DNA of 64,000 nt from Rhodanobacter sp. AS-Z3 (GCF_029224025.1 NZ_CP119392.1:2751001-2815000); one strand, 5' to 3'. Positions 1 to 11,703 are shown, counted from the stretch's first letter. Notes: generated from the letters alone by a model not told the origin. Program-made: numbers and translations.

Positions 1-674
1 TTGAGCGTGGCATAGCGACTGCCGGCGCGACGCTGTTCCCGGATCTGTGCCAAACGGACTGGATCGATGGTCAGTCCGTAGAGTCGATCCTTGTAGGGCC
101 GCAGGCGTGCCGGCAACTCCAGCTTCTCCAGGTCTTCGTCGGTCAGCGGATAGTTGGCGGCACTGACGCCGTAATGCAAGGCCATGTACAGGCAGGTCGG
201 TGTCTTGCCCGAGCGCGATACGCCCACCAGGATCAGATCGGCCTCGGCATAATCCACGTCGATCCCATCATCATGCGACAGCGCGTAATTGGTCGCGTTG
301 ATGCGCGCCTCGTATTTGTCGAAATCAACCATGCCGTGCGAACGATTGACCGCACCCGAACGCTTGGTGGCCAATTCGTCTTCCAACGGGCCAATGAATG
401 GCGCGAACACGTCCATCATCAAGGCGCCGCTGGTGGCGACAATCTCGCAAAGCGCGCGTTCGGCCATGGTGTTGACCACAATCGGTCGCTGGCCCGTCTG
501 CGCGTAATTCGTCTTGATGCGCAAGGCAGCCACTTCCGCCTTGTGCGCATTGTCGGTGAACGGCAACCGGTGCTTGTCGAACTTCACACCCTCGAATTGC
601 GCCAAGATGCTGTTGCCGATGGTCTCTGCCGTAATGCCGGTGGAGTCGGAGATGAAGAATACCGTTCGCTGCAT
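1..674 (-). CDS. ppsR: PEP synthase regulatory protein (ADP-dependent kinase/Pi-dependent pyrophosphorylase), partial
   Basis: DUF299-family bifunctional regulator. It inactivates PEP synthase by phosphorylating an active-site-adjacent residue with ADP and reactivates it by Pi-dependent dephosphorylation. The start is an ATG at 672-674 (protein begins [13 protein letters not shown], the family's typical N-terminus); about 224 codons are visible and the C-terminus lies left of base 1. A P-loop-like motif VGVSRSGKT sits near residue 150. It is divergent from ppsA, its expected target, across about 300 bp. The family is normally about 270 residues, so only the last ~45 are missing. Confidence 0.95.
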   Translation of the reverse strand, partial: MQRTVFFISDSTGITAETIGNSILAQFEGVKFDKHRLPFTDNAHKAEVAALRIKTNYAQTGQRPIVVNTMAERALCEIVATSGALMMDVFAPFIGPLEDELATKRSGAVNRSHGMVDFDKYEARINATNYALSHDDGIDVDYAEADLILVGVSRSGKTPTCLYMALHYGVSAANYPLTDEDLEKLELPARLRPYKDRLYGLTIDPVRLAQIREQRRAGSRYATL

Positions 675-971
675 ACCTTGACCTTGATGGCGGTTCGTAC
701 TTGGCCGCACCATAGCAGGTTGCTGCGGCCAGCCTGCCGTCCCGGTGTGCATGACACCCCAGTGCCAAATCCACCAACGGCGGCGTGCGACCTGACGCTG
801 AAAATCGACTGCCAGCTGACTGGTATCGGGTTGGAATGGCATCGGCGTGCAATGGTCTTCTTGTGCTCCGCACCATTCGCAGCGGACAATACCAGTTCCT
901 TGCAAGCCGCTTCACGCCTGCATGTCGCGTACATTCCACTATTCGCAACGATTCCCCAAAAGGAGACACCC
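675..971. promoter_or_regulatory. Divergent ppsR/ppsA intergenic region
   Basis: This 297-bp spacer separates two divergent genes and must hold both promoters. I see no convincing -10/-35 pair and no operator palindrome. An AGGAGA ribosome-binding site at 961-966 precedes the ppsA start. The ppsA reading frame stays open upstream to an ATG at 174, but that extension runs antisense through ppsR and has no PpsA-like content. Confidence 0.5.
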
Positions 972-3344
<2,373 letters not shown>

Positions 3345-3387
3345 TCGAGTTGCAAGTGATCCGTTGACGGCTACCGTCACGCGTACC

Positions 3388-3424
3388 ACACAAGGGCCGG
3401 ATCAATCCGGCCCTTGTGTTTTCT
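3388..3424 (+). terminator. Rho-independent terminator after ppsA, possibly bidirectional
   Basis: A perfect 14-bp stem (3388-3401 with 3406-3419) with a TCAA loop is followed by a run of T. It lies between the convergent ppsA and PP2C genes and can serve both. Confidence 0.9.
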
Positions 3425-3461
3425 GACACCTGCGGTCAGGCGCGCGCAAGCCACAGAACAA

Positions 3462-4163
3462 TCAGCGCGCGCGCACAATCAACACGGTGACATTGTCATC
3501 ACCGCCGCTGTCCAGTGCGGCCAGCAGCATCTGGTCCACGCACTCCTGCACCGCCAGATCGGTGCGAGCCATGGTGCGGGCGATGGCTGCATCGTCGACA
3601 CCTTCGGTCAGACCGTCACTGCACAACAGAAAACCGGTACCTGCTTCCAGTCGCCCCCGCGCCATGCCGATGTGCAGATGTTCGGTCGCCGTGACGCCCA
3701 ACGCCTGAGTCAGCACATTACGTTGCGGATGCTGAGAGGCCAGCGCGGGGTCGAGCTGTCCAGCCTCGACCAGCGCCTGCACCAAGGAATGGTCATGACT
3801 GACCTGCCGCAAATCCTGCTTCCATTGGTATACCCGGCTGTCGCCCACCCAAGCCACTTCGTGGCTGTCGCCCACCACGCGCAGTGCCGCAATGGTGGTA
3901 CCCATGGGCAGGATGTCGCGGCTGTCGCGGGCATGCACCAGAAGGCCTTCAGCTGCACCGCGAACGGCCTCGACCAGGCTGTGGCCTGCCTTGACCAAAC
4001 GCACGACCTCATCACGCACGAACGCCGAGGCGACTTCACCGTGCTGGTGGCCACCCATGCCGTCGGCCACCAGGAACAGACCCAGCGAAGCATCGGCGTA
4101 ATAGGTGTCCTCGTTGCGCGTGCGGCGCAGGCCGACGTGCGTTCCGTGTCCGAATTCGATCAT
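3462..4163 (-). CDS. PP2C-family serine/threonine protein phosphatase
   Basis: 233 residues, a stand-alone PP2C (PPM) catalytic domain of the Stp1/PrpC type that removes phosphate from Ser/Thr, using two metal ions. Family motifs: RTRNED (14-19), the metal-binding DGMGG (34-38) and DGLTEG and GGDDNVTV near the C-terminus. It has no membrane segment or sensor domain, so it should be cytosolic. Bacterial homologues often sit beside Ser/Thr kinases or type VI secretion genes; none is visible here. It is convergent with ppsA and shares the terminator at 3388-3424. Confidence 0.9.
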   Translation of the reverse strand: MIEFGHGTHVGLRRTRNEDTYYADASLGLFLVADGMGGHQHGEVASAFVRDEVVRLVKAGHSLVEAVRGAAEGLLVHARDSRDILPMGTTIAALRVVGDSHEVAWVGDSRVYQWKQDLRQVSHDHSLVQALVEAGQLDPALASQHPQRNVLTQALGVTATEHLHIGMARGRLEAGTGFLLCSDGLTEGVDDAAIARTMARTDLAVQECVDQMLLAALDSGGDDNVTVLIVRAR

Positions 4164-4275
4164 GGGGATTCAATGAGAGCTAGCGCTGGAAGCATGCCGC
4201 AAGACACGGTTGTTGTCACGGCAAGTTCGCTCGCGTATGATTCCCGGCTCGCATGAGCCACCATGCAAATGCACC

Positions 4276-4365
<90 letters not shown>

Positions 4366-4404
4366 AAAAGCAAAACGCCCCCACGTGGGGCGTTTTGCTT
4401 TTTT
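4366..4404 (+). terminator. Rho-independent terminator of tRNA-Ser
   Basis: Immediately after the CCA end. The stem AAGCAAAACGCCCC pairs with GGGGCGTTTTGCTT around a short loop and is followed by TTTT. Confidence 0.9.
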
Positions 4405-4783
4405 GGCGGTGATAGCTGGGTGAGAACCCACCCGGGTTCGACAAATTTGTCAGGAACAAATTTGGACAGCCGAATGGCTGGCCCCGCAGCGCAGCGAAGG
4501 GGTTCGGCCCAAGGAAGGGCCGAACAATCCCACCAGCGCCTTACCACACTCCATCCGTCGCTCGCGTTTTGCTTTTCTGGCGGTGACGACTGGGTGAGAA
4601 CCCCTTGGGTTACTCGGCACATCCTGTGCCTCGCCCTTCGGGCCATCGGCTGCGCCGAAGTGCGACTACGGCATCCCGCCTACGTCGTCGAAAAATTCAT
4701 CGGGAGCGTGCTGGACAGCCGGAACTTAGCTCCGCAGCGGAACGAGAGGGCTCGACCCTGGGTCGAACAATCACGCCCCCCGC
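4391..4783 (+). repeat. Two degenerate ~200-bp repeat units downstream of tRNA-Ser
   Basis: The segment 4391-4429 (CGTTTTGCTTTT..TGGCGGTGA.. TGGGTGAGAACCC) recurs with few changes at 4565-4603. Each copy is followed by a diverged block containing GGACAGCCG and ending in a GNCGAACAATC box (about 4462-4530 and 4710-4783). The second unit reaches the 3' end of dnaQ. The first unit begins inside the tRNA terminator. No integrase or att site is visible, and no gene is supported in 4405-4770. Confidence 0.6.
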
Positions 4784-5475
4784 CAAACACTAACCCCACC
4801 CGCCGCCTTGTCCAGCACATCCAACCGTTGCTCATGCAAAGCCAGCTCTTCCGGCGAAGCAGCCAGCACGCGCGGTCGTACCCGTAGCTCAAGCGGAGCC
4901 GCCACCACCACATCGCCTTGTTCCCCAACGGCATCGAAACCCAGATCAAACGCCACCTGGCCCGAGGTCATCGCCAGATAGACGTCTGCCAGCAACTGGG
5001 CGTCGATCAAGCCACCGTGCAGGTCGCGACGGGAGTTATCCACGCCGAGCCTTTTGCACAAAGCGTCCAGACTGTTGCGCTGGCCGGGGTAGCGCTCGCG
5101 CGCCATGGCCAGCGTATCCAGCACGGTGCAGCGGTCGCTGATCCGGCCAACGCCACGATCCAGTCTCGCCAATTCGGCATCCAGAAAGCCGATGTCGAAA
5201 CTGGCGTTGTGGATGACCAGTTCCGCGCCGTCGATGAAGGCAAGAAATTCTTCCACCACTTCGGGAAAGCGTGGCTTGTCGAGCAGGAACTCATCTTCGA
5301 TACCGGTAACCAGCCGCGCACCTTCGTCGATTGCGCGATCCGGATTGAGGTAGGTCTGGTAGTGCCGTCCGGTGAGCCGGCGCTCGACCATTTCAACACA
5401 GGCAATTTCCACCAGACGATGTCCCTGGCGAACCTCAAGACCGGTGGTCTCGGTGTCGAGAATGATCTGCCTCAT
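4771..5475 (-). CDS. dnaQ: DNA polymerase III epsilon subunit (3'-5' proofreading exonuclease)
   Basis: 234 residues, DEDDh exonuclease. ExoI is DTETTG (residues 7-12), ExoII is [14 protein letters not shown] and ExoIII epsilon is [14 protein letters not shown] with the catalytic His. It removes misincorporated nucleotides within the Pol III core. The ATG at 5473-5475 overlaps the rnhA stop (ATGA), so the two are translationally coupled, an arrangement common in proteobacteria. The short C-terminal tail is diverged and its last codons run into the repeat unit downstream. Confidence 0.95.
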   Translation of the reverse strand: MRQIILDTETTGLEVRQGHRLVEIACVEMVERRLTGRHYQTYLNPDRAIDEGARLVTGIEDEFLLDKPRFPEVVEEFLAFIDGAELVIHNASFDIGFLDAELARLDRGVGRISDRCTVLDTLAMARERYPGQRNSLDALCKRLGVDNSRRDLHGGLIDAQLLADVYLAMTSGQVAFDLGFDAVGEQGDVVVAAPLELRVRPRVLAASPEELALHEQRLDVLDKAAGGVSVWRGA

Positions 5476-5915
5476 GCCACGCCCCTCAAGGCTTCAGCCT
5501 GCTCGCGCGCCGCCTGATCGACCCGCTCGTTCTCGGCGTGACCGCTGTGCCCTTTCACCCACTTCCAGCGCACCTGATGCGTACCGACGGCGTCGGACAA
5601 ACGCTGCCACAGGTCCTGGTTCTTCACCGGCTTCTTGTCCGCGGTACGCCAGCCGTTGGCGCGCCATTTGGGCATCCACTGCTCGATGCCCTGCATTACG
5701 TAACGCGAGTCGGTGGTCAGTAGGACCTGACAAGGGCGCGTCAGGGCTTCCAGCGCGCCGATCGCCGCCATCAACTCCATCCGGTTGTTGGTCGTGGCGG
5801 GATCGCCACCGGCGACCATGCGTTCACTACCCTTCGCACGCAGCAGTGCGGCCCAACCGCCTGGCCCGGGATTGCCGAGACAGGCACCATCGGTAAATGC
5901 TTCCACGTCACTCAT
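5472..5915 (-). CDS. rnhA: Ribonuclease HI
   Basis: 147 residues. Degrades the RNA strand of RNA-DNA hybrids during replication and R-loop removal. All four catalytic carboxylates are present: Asp in [14 protein letters not shown], Glu in NRMELMAAI, Asp in TTDSRYV and Asp in NERVDQAAR. The usual basic handle region ([21 protein letters not shown], residues about 80-100) is intact. It is the middle gene of a methyltransferase-rnhA-dnaQ operon read leftward. Confidence 0.97.
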   Translation of the reverse strand: MSDVEAFTDGACLGNPGPGGWAALLRAKGSERMVAGGDPATTNNRMELMAAIGALEALTRPCQVLLTTDSRYVMQGIEQWMPKWRANGWRTADKKPVKNQDLWQRLSDAVGTHQVRWKWVKGHSGHAENERVDQAAREQAEALRGVA

Positions 5916-5942
5916 TGTCTGTCGTCTTTTCCATAGAAGAAA

Positions 5943-6629
5943 TCAGGAGATTGAATTGCGGCGCACGCTGGGCGACAACTGGCCATTGGCAGGCACCCGC
6001 CCCGGCAGTGGTCGCAAGCGCACCAAGGGCAGTGACTGCCTGCGTTTGCGCGCCACCAGCACATAGCCACCACCCAGCGGGCTGGCAGGGTTGCTTCTGG
6101 TGTCGGCAGCGTGCGGCCAAATGCTGCCTATCCGCTGAATTTGTTCGATCAGCATGCCGTTGCGCTCAAGCTGAAGCCGTAGCCGCCACGGCAACTGCAA
6201 CGACGGCGACTTGCCCTGTGTCCGCAAGTGGACCCATGCCGACCAGCCACCCAGCGGATGCACCCCGGTCACCACCAAGGTACCGCCAGGCGCAAGCACG
6301 CGAACAAGCTCACCCAACAAGTCTGCAGCATGCGGCGCTACTTCAAGTGCATGTCGCACCAGCACCAACTCAAACGCATCGTCCACGAACGGCAACGGCT
6401 CGCTTGCCGATGCCTGCACGTCACCTTCGTAATGGGGGTTTCGCAAGGCCAGCGAGGTCCAGCAACCCAACAGCGGCAGCGCCGGCGGCACTCGACAGCA
6501 AGAGGCGTCCAGTACCAGACCATGCGTACCGGCACAGCGCTGCAGTCCGGGCGTCAATACCCGGAGTTGCTCGTCCAGCAAGCGGAGCATGGGCGCACTG
6601 GAATAGACCTCGTCACCGCGTTGTTGCAT
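5943..6629 (-). CDS. SAM-dependent methyltransferase family protein upstream of rnhA
   Basis: 228 residues from an ATG at 6627-6629 (MQQRGDEVYSS); an in-frame ATG lies 22 codons earlier but gives an unlikely N-terminus. It is a Methyltransf_11-like Rossmann protein. The glycine-rich SAM loop is eroded (LVLDASCCRVP), but the acidic/PLPF segment (ASEPLPFVDDAFELVLVRHAL) and the post-motif LVRVLAPGGTLVVTG are clear. This protein is regularly found upstream of rnhA-dnaQ in gammaproteobacteria; its substrate is unknown. The degenerate motif I raises the question of whether it still binds SAM. Confidence 0.75.
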   Translation of the reverse strand: MQQRGDEVYSSAPMLRLLDEQLRVLTPGLQRCAGTHGLVLDASCCRVPPALPLLGCWTSLALRNPHYEGDVQASASEPLPFVDDAFELVLVRHALEVAPHAADLLGELVRVLAPGGTLVVTGVHPLGGWSAWVHLRTQGKSPSLQLPWRLRLQLERNGMLIEQIQRIGSIWPHAADTRSNPASPLGGGYVLVARKRRQSLPLVRLRPLPGRVPANGQLSPSVRRNSIS

Positions 6630-6877
6630 GAAAACCGGTCCGGTCTCGATCGCTGGGCAGATTGTAACGGCTGCGGCTCGGGCTCCACAGATCACCGCGC
6701 AAATGGAACGGTCACACGCAACTGAACGCCCGGAACGCGAGTTAACGTTCTGCTAACGAGCCAACCGCCTCACCCCTTTATAGTCGACCGCCCATGCGCG
6801 CCGGGATGGCAGCGTCTGTCGTTCCACCGAAGGCGCTCCACCAAAGGTGGAGACCTCCCAAACGCAGCGAACCCGAC

Positions 6878-7642
6878 GTGCATCTACTTCCGTTACCGGC
6901 CCTGGCCGACAACTACATCTGGCTGCTGCATGATGGCGCCGGCAATGCCATCGTCGTTGACCCGGGCGACGCGCATGTCGTGGAGCAGGCGCTGGCCGCC
7001 CATCGCTTGCGACTGCGGGCGATCCTGCTGACCCACCATCATCCCGATCACGCCGGTGGCATGCCTGCCCTGCGCGAACGTCACGCTGTGCCGGTCTATG
7101 CACCCGTAGACGAGCGGATCGAGCAACCAGTCATCACAGTGAGCGATGGCGAACACATCGCGCTGGATGAACTCGATCTCCAGTTCGAGGTGCTGGCACT
7201 TCCAGGCCATACCCTCAGTCACATCGCCTTCGTCGGCGCCGGCCTGCTGTTCTGCGGCGACACTTTGTTCAGTCTGGGCTGTGGCCGTCTGTTTGAGGGC
7301 ACGCCGGCGCAGATGCTGGCCTCGCTGGACCGACTGGCACAACTGCCCGCCGACACCCTGGTGTGCGCGGGTCACGAATACACCCAAGCGAACGCCCGCT
7401 TCGCGCAGACCATCGAACCGGACAACGCCAACCTGTCGAAACGCGCGGCAGAAGTCGGCATTTTGCGCGAATTGCGACAGCCCACCTTGCCGGTGAAGAT
7501 GGCCAGCGAACGGGCGAGCAACCCCTTTCTGCGCATCGACACCGAGGCCCTCATGGCATGGGCCCGCCAGCATGGATGCAGCGGAGATCGTGTCGCCCGC
7601 TTCGCCGCGCTGCGGCTGGCCAAGGACAACTTTCGCGAATGA
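6878..7642 (+). CDS. gloB: Hydroxyacylglutathione hydrolase (glyoxalase II)
   Basis: 254 residues from a GTG at 6878 (VHLLPLPALADNYIWLL), which matches the family's N-terminus and usual ~255-residue length. Hydrolyses S-D-lactoylglutathione to D-lactate and glutathione in methylglyoxal detoxification. Metallo-beta-lactamase fold with THHHPDHAGG, a second ligand in LPGHTLSHIAF, CGDTLFSLGCGRLFEG and GHEYTQANARF. The C-terminal HAGH domain carries NPFLR. Divergent from the methyltransferase-rnhA-dnaQ operon; its stop overlaps the mltD start (ATGA). Confidence 0.95.
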   Translation: MHLLPLPALADNYIWLLHDGAGNAIVVDPGDAHVVEQALAAHRLRLRAILLTHHHPDHAGGMPALRERHAVPVYAPVDERIEQPVITVSDGEHIALDELDLQFEVLALPGHTLSHIAFVGAGLLFCGDTLFSLGCGRLFEGTPAQMLASLDRLAQLPADTLVCAGHEYTQANARFAQTIEPDNANLSKRAAEVGILRELRQPTLPVKMASERASNPFLRIDTEALMAWARQHGCSGDRVARFAALRLAKDNFRE

Positions 7643-8823
7643 AACACGCCACGCGACTTGCGCCCCTGTTACTGACTGTCCTGCTGGCGGCGTGCGCCAG
7701 CGTACCGTCACAACGGCAAACACCTGTCCGCCAGCCACGCTTGCTTCCGGCAGCCACGCCACCACCGATGGAAGCGACGCCACCGGCTCCGGCAGCAGAC
7801 CCTTGGGATTCGCTGCGCGCAAGCTTCGCCATGCCCGGTTGCGATGCCGACCCGGCGGTACTGGATTGGGCCAGAACCTTCACACGCCACCCTAAACAAT
7901 TCGAAAGCCAGCTGCAGGAAGTCCTGCCGCGCCTGATGTACGTGCAGAAAGTGGCCGAACGATACGACGTCGCCGGTGAGTTCGTACTGTTGCCGTGGGT
8001 CGAAAGCCACTTTCAGCCGATTGCTGCGCGCAACCATCGGCCGGCCGGCATGTGGCAGCTGATGCCGAAGACAGCCGTAGCGATGGGGCTACGTGTAGAC
8101 CGTCACTTTGACGGTCGGCTGGATGTACCGGCTTCGGCCAATGCCGTCATGCGCCTGCTTGAGCAGTACCACCAGCAATTCGGCGACTGGCGGGTTGCTG
8201 ACTACGCCTACAACGCGGGCGAGTTCAGCATTCGCAAGATGATCAAGACGCATGGCCAGCCAGCTGCGCTGCCCGCCATGCCTCACTTGCCTGTGCGCCG
8301 GGTGACTCGCGAACACCTGGAAAAATTGCTGGGCATCGCCTGCGTTGTGCGGGAGCCTGCGCGCTTCCATATCAGCCTTCCCAGCCTGCCTGGCGAGCAG
8401 CACCTGGTGCAGGCTACGGTTCCGCACACCATGTCGATGGCCAACGCCGCCGACCATGCCGGCATGAAGCTCGACGCGTTGAAACGGTTGAATGGAGCAT
8501 TTGGCAGCAACATGATCGATACCGATGCCGCTTCCTACCTGATGATGCCTGCCGCCCATGCTCGCCGGTTCAAGGACACGCTGCTGCAACTGGCCAGCGA
8601 TGCCGGCCATGTCGATGCGCTGCCGACGACCGCGCCAGACACTTCAATCGGCCTCTTGCCTGCGCCCAGTCCGCCGCAGATCCATACCGTCAAAGCCGGC
8701 GACAGCCTTTGGCAGATCGCCCGCCAGCACTCGGTCAAAGTGGAGCAACTGAAGCGATGGAACCATCTGGGGAACCATGCGCTGAAGCCTGGCCAGACGC
8801 TGCTGATCCGTGCACCTCATTGA
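7639..8823 (+). CDS. mltD: Membrane-bound lytic murein transglycosylase D (LysM lipoprotein)
   Basis: 394 residues. An N-terminal lipoprotein signal with lipobox LAAC (LLTVLLAACAS) is followed by a proline-rich linker. The SLT catalytic domain has Glu122 in WVESHF, then RPAGMWQLMPKTA and YAYNAGE, and a single C-terminal LysM (about 348-394, HTVKAGDSLWQIARQH). Cleaves the MurNAc-GlcNAc bond to 1,6-anhydromuropeptides at the inner face of the outer membrane. E. coli MltD has two or more LysMs; the single copy here is the usual Xanthomonadales form. Coupled to gloB by ATGA. Confidence 0.93.
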   Translation: MKHATRLAPLLLTVLLAACASVPSQRQTPVRQPRLLPAATPPPMEATPPAPAADPWDSLRASFAMPGCDADPAVLDWARTFTRHPKQFESQLQEVLPRLMYVQKVAERYDVAGEFVLLPWVESHFQPIAARNHRPAGMWQLMPKTAVAMGLRVDRHFDGRLDVPASANAVMRLLEQYHQQFGDWRVADYAYNAGEFSIRKMIKTHGQPAALPAMPHLPVRRVTREHLEKLLGIACVVREPARFHISLPSLPGEQHLVQATVPHTMSMANAADHAGMKLDALKRLNGAFGSNMIDTDAASYLMMPAAHARRFKDTLLQLASDAGHVDALPTTAPDTSIGLLPAPSPPQIHTVKAGDSLWQIARQHSVKVEQLKRWNHLGNHALKPGQTLLIRAPH

Positions 8824-9325
8824 TTGAATCGCATCAGCTGAGGCCAGGCCATGGCCGTACATGGCGGACAGAACAACGGCACCGATCCTCGTGACGGCAT
8901 CGCCCTGTCCGCGCTGACCGTACTCCGTGATCGACGAACAGCAGAACTACGACCGCATGCCGTCAGAACCGGATACCGGCACACTCCAACGCACGGCACA
9001 AGTTTCCGCTACCGCCACCGACAAGCCTCGGCGGCAACCCCGGCGAGCTGATACGCGCCGGCGAAGACCACTCCGCCATTAACCAGCGAGCCTTGGGCAA
9101 GTTCAAGCAGCGAGAGTCCATCGCGCTGCCTTGCGTGCGTGGCTCCGCCGAGCCACTTCGTGACAGCCCCGCGGCATTAGCCTGGCCAATTTGTTGGCGT
9201 CAGTCGAAATTCCGGCATTCCCAACCGGCCGTGGTTGCGTCAGCGCAAACACGCCCCTGCCATTCGAACAAATATTTACCATCTAGTACAACGTGTTATG
9301 CGACAGCCCCAGGAAGTTGGCAACT
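8824..9325. other. Intergenic region with no supported gene
   Basis: About 500 bp between mltD and the sigma-54 promoter. Short open frames exist, such as 8851-9051 (+), but none has a ribosome-binding site, recognisable domain or convincing codon usage. Upstream activator sites for the sigma-54 promoter would be expected here, but I see no clear palindrome. Confidence 0.4.
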
Positions 9326-9341
9326 TGGCACGCTGTTTGCT
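9326..9341 (+). promoter_or_regulatory. Sigma-54 (RpoN) -24/-12 promoter
   Basis: TGGCACG-N4-TTGCT is an exact match to the sigma-54 consensus core. GG at 9327-9328 and GC at 9339-9340 are separated by 10 nt as required. The predicted transcript start is near 9352, giving a leader of about 83 nt before the diguanylate cyclase start at 9435. In related bacteria RpoN promoters serve flagellar, pilus and nitrogen genes through AAA+ activators; the activator here is unknown. Confidence 0.8.
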
Positions 9342-9434
9342 CAATTCCATCCAAGAGATGGACGTTCGCAACCGTGGCCATGCGCGACGCAAGCAACAAC
9401 CCCATCGACCAACCGAGCAAACAAGGTCAAGCCG

Positions 9435-10067
9435 ATGCCGACAACCCGACCGCTATGCCGAAGCACCGATCTGGCCATGGAGAACGAACGTCTCCGCGCC
9501 GAGCTGGAACGTGCCCAGACGGAAGTTCGCACACTCCTGGAACAGGCCACCACCGACGAGCTCACTGGCCTGCTCAACCGGCGCGGATTCCTGCGCCTGG
9601 CCGAGTTGGAACTGCGCCGGGCGCGCGACGAACAGCAGTCCCTTACGCTCGTCTACATCGACGTGGACGGGTTGAAGACGCTCAACGATGAGGCTGGCCA
9701 TGAAGCGGGAGATGCCTTGCTGGTTGAGACGGCAGCCCTGTTGCGCACAGCCTTTCGCTCCACGGATGTGGTGGCCCGACTGGGTGGTGACGAGTTCGTG
9801 GTGCTGACACGAGGTTTCCATGGGGATGGTGCGGTCATGCGCCACCGGATCAAGCGGATGAGCCAGGAGTTACACCGCTCCGGCGCGCAAACCCGCGAAA
9901 TATCGCTAAGTACGGGCGTCATTCTGGCCACTCCCTCGGTGGCGCCAGACCTCGAAGATTTGCTCAATCGTGCGGACAAAGCCATGTACGAAATCAAGCA
10001 GGCCAAATCGGGGCCCTATCGCGGGCGTCAGCATCTACCTGCGCCGGCGTTGTTGATGGCGATGTGA
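9435..10067 (+). CDS. Diguanylate cyclase (stand-alone GGDEF protein)
   Basis: 210 residues from an ATG at 9435 with AAGGT upstream; the open frame continues to 9093 but that part has no protein-like features. A short coiled-coil segment (MENERLRAELERAQTEVRTLL, about 14-34) leads into one GGDEF domain. The active site GGDEF is at 117-121, with the product-inhibition I-site RSTD exactly five residues upstream. It should make c-di-GMP from two GTP and be feedback-inhibited. No sensor domain, so control is probably transcriptional through the sigma-54 promoter or by coiled-coil dimerisation. Confidence 0.92.
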   Translation: MPTTRPLCRSTDLAMENERLRAELERAQTEVRTLLEQATTDELTGLLNRRGFLRLAELELRRARDEQQSLTLVYIDVDGLKTLNDEAGHEAGDALLVETAALLRTAFRSTDVVARLGGDEFVVLTRGFHGDGAVMRHRIKRMSQELHRSGAQTREISLSTGVILATPSVAPDLEDLLNRADKAMYEIKQAKSGPYRGRQHLPAPALLMAM

Positions 10068-10144
10068 GTCACGCAAAAAGAGCGATGCAAGAAGCCGGCA
10101 GAAACATCCTTCACCTGCAACAAACGCGATTCTGATAACTTTTC

Positions 10145-11095
10145 ATGGCATGCATGAAAGCCATCACCACATCAATACCAAATGACGACCCACACACGCC
10201 CATGACCGCGACGCTACCTCCCCTCGTCGACGTGCTGGATCTGATGCCCGACGCCGTATGCGTCGTCGACGCTGACGGTCGCTTCCTGTTCGTAAACGCG
10301 AGTTTTCAGAGGATCTTCGGCTATGCCCCCGATGAAGTGTTGGGACAGCCGATCTTCGACCTGGTTCACCCGGACGATCGCGCCGCCACCACTGAGCAGG
10401 CCGAGACCGTGATGGCCGGCAAACTGCAGCGTCATTTTCGCAATCGTTATGTCCACAAGGACGGTCACAACGTGGATGTCCAGTGGTCCGCGCGCTGGCT
10501 TCCCGATCATGGCGTACGCATCGGGGTGGGCCGCGAAGTCACCGAGCTGCGGCGACTGGAGCGTGAACTGGAGCGACGCGCCAACCACGACTCGCTGACC
10601 GGCCTAGTCAATCGCGATCGCCTTCGCATCGACCTGCAAAGTGCGATTGACCATGCCATTGAAACCGACCACGGCGTGGCGCTGCTCTATCTGGACCTTG
10701 ACGGTTTCAAGTCGGTCAACGACTGCTGCGGCCACGACACCGGTGACCAGGTGCTGCGTGAAGTGGCTAATCGCCTGCAGCGAAGTGTCCGACTCGGTGA
10801 CTTGTTGGCCCGCGTTGGTGGCGACGAATTCGTTGTGATGTTGCCCGGCTGCCGCGATGCCGCAGCGGCCCAGAACGTAGCCGACGCTTTGCGCGCCAGT
10901 ATCACGCCACCCTTCAGTTTGCCGCATGGCCTGTTCACGCTGGACGTGAGTATTGGTGTGGCCTGTTTTCCCGACGATGGCCACAGCGCAAGCGCCCTGC
11001 TGACCCATGCTGATCGCGCCATGTACACCATCAAACATCGGCAATCGTTGCGGACAGAAGCTGCGCATGGTTGCGCTGGCGCCAAAAAAGGCTGA
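10145..11095 (+). CDS. PAS-GGDEF diguanylate cyclase
   Basis: 316 residues. A PAS domain (about 27-140; LMPDAVCVVDADGRFLFVNA, FGYAPDEVLG, HPDD) is followed by a PAC segment, a short coiled coil (LRRLERELERRANHD) and a GGDEF domain with intact RVGGDEF and an I-site RLGD five residues upstream. Predicted soluble sensor-cyclase; the PAS ligand is unknown. The start is uncertain: ATGs at 10145, 10154 and 10202 all lack a strong ribosome-binding site. It follows another GGDEF gene in the same direction with a 77-bp gap. Confidence 0.9.
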   Translation: MACMKAITTSIPNDDPHTPMTATLPPLVDVLDLMPDAVCVVDADGRFLFVNASFQRIFGYAPDEVLGQPIFDLVHPDDRAATTEQAETVMAGKLQRHFRNRYVHKDGHNVDVQWSARWLPDHGVRIGVGREVTELRRLERELERRANHDSLTGLVNRDRLRIDLQSAIDHAIETDHGVALLYLDLDGFKSVNDCCGHDTGDQVLREVANRLQRSVRLGDLLARVGGDEFVVMLPGCRDAAAAQNVADALRASITPPFSLPHGLFTLDVSIGVACFPDDGHSASALLTHADRAMYTIKHRQSLRTEAAHGCAGAKKG

Positions 11096-11226
11096 GGCAG
11101 AAATAGCTCCGGGAAGACGATTCGCCCACCTTCGCGCCACCTGCCCACACCAAGACAAGTCAACGTCGCGGCGTCCACCGACGCGGCCATGAACTCCCGC
11201 GTAAAGCTACGTGCGCAGACAGGCGC

Positions 11227-11703
11227 TCATGCCCAGAGCGCCGGCTTGGCGACCATCAGCCAGAAGACCAGCACCACCGCGATAAAGGCTGGCCAGCCCA
11301 GCACAAACCAGGTGCGCATATAGCGATGACAAAGCGGTGGAAGACTCGTACCGTCGCGCAACGCTACGGCGGCCATATCGCGCACGCGCCATTGCAGCCA
11401 GACCACCGGCAACCAACAGGCGCCGGTGAACAGGTACAGCAGCCCGGCTGCCTGCAACCACGGTGTATGCAAGTCGAAATGCATCAGGCGCATGAGCAGA
11501 TAGCCCGATAGCGGCTGCACGATCACCGCCGGCGTGGTGAACAGCAGGTCCGCACGCACGGCAAGCCGGGTTGCCACCGCGATCGCCTCGACCCGACCGC
11601 TGCGATAGGTGAACCACATGAAGAACGCGGTACCCAGGCCCGTGCCGAACAGCAAGGTGGACGACAGAATGTGTACGGTTTTCAACAACACGTAGTCGTT
11701 CAT
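11227..11703 (-). CDS. DUF2269 family integral membrane protein
   Basis: 158 residues from an ATG at 11701-11703 (MNDYVLLKTVHILSSTLLFG). Four hydrophobic segments are visible, about 5-28, 50-72, 80-100 and 130-152. The HILSSTLLFGTGLG opening is typical of the DUF2269 family, whose function is unknown. Its start overlaps the stop of the SDR-DoxX gene (11700-11703, ATGA), so the two are co-translated, suggesting a shared membrane-associated redox role. Confidence 0.82.
   Translation of the reverse strand: MNDYVLLKTVHILSSTLLFGTGLGTAFFMWFTYRSGRVEAIAVATRLAVRADLLFTTPAVIVQPLSGYLLMRLMHFDLHTPWLQAAGLLYLFTGACWLPVVWLQWRVRDMAAVALRDGTSLPPLCHRYMRTWFVLGWPAFIAVVLVFWLMVAKPALWA

Noticed and set aside
174-971. 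Long N-terminal extension of PpsA
   Set aside because: It runs antisense through ppsR, and the TTG at 972 with AGGAG gives the normal family N-terminus and length.
8851-9051. Short plus-strand frame between mltD and the diguanylate cyclase
   Set aside because: No ribosome-binding site, no domain and low-complexity Arg/Thr composition.
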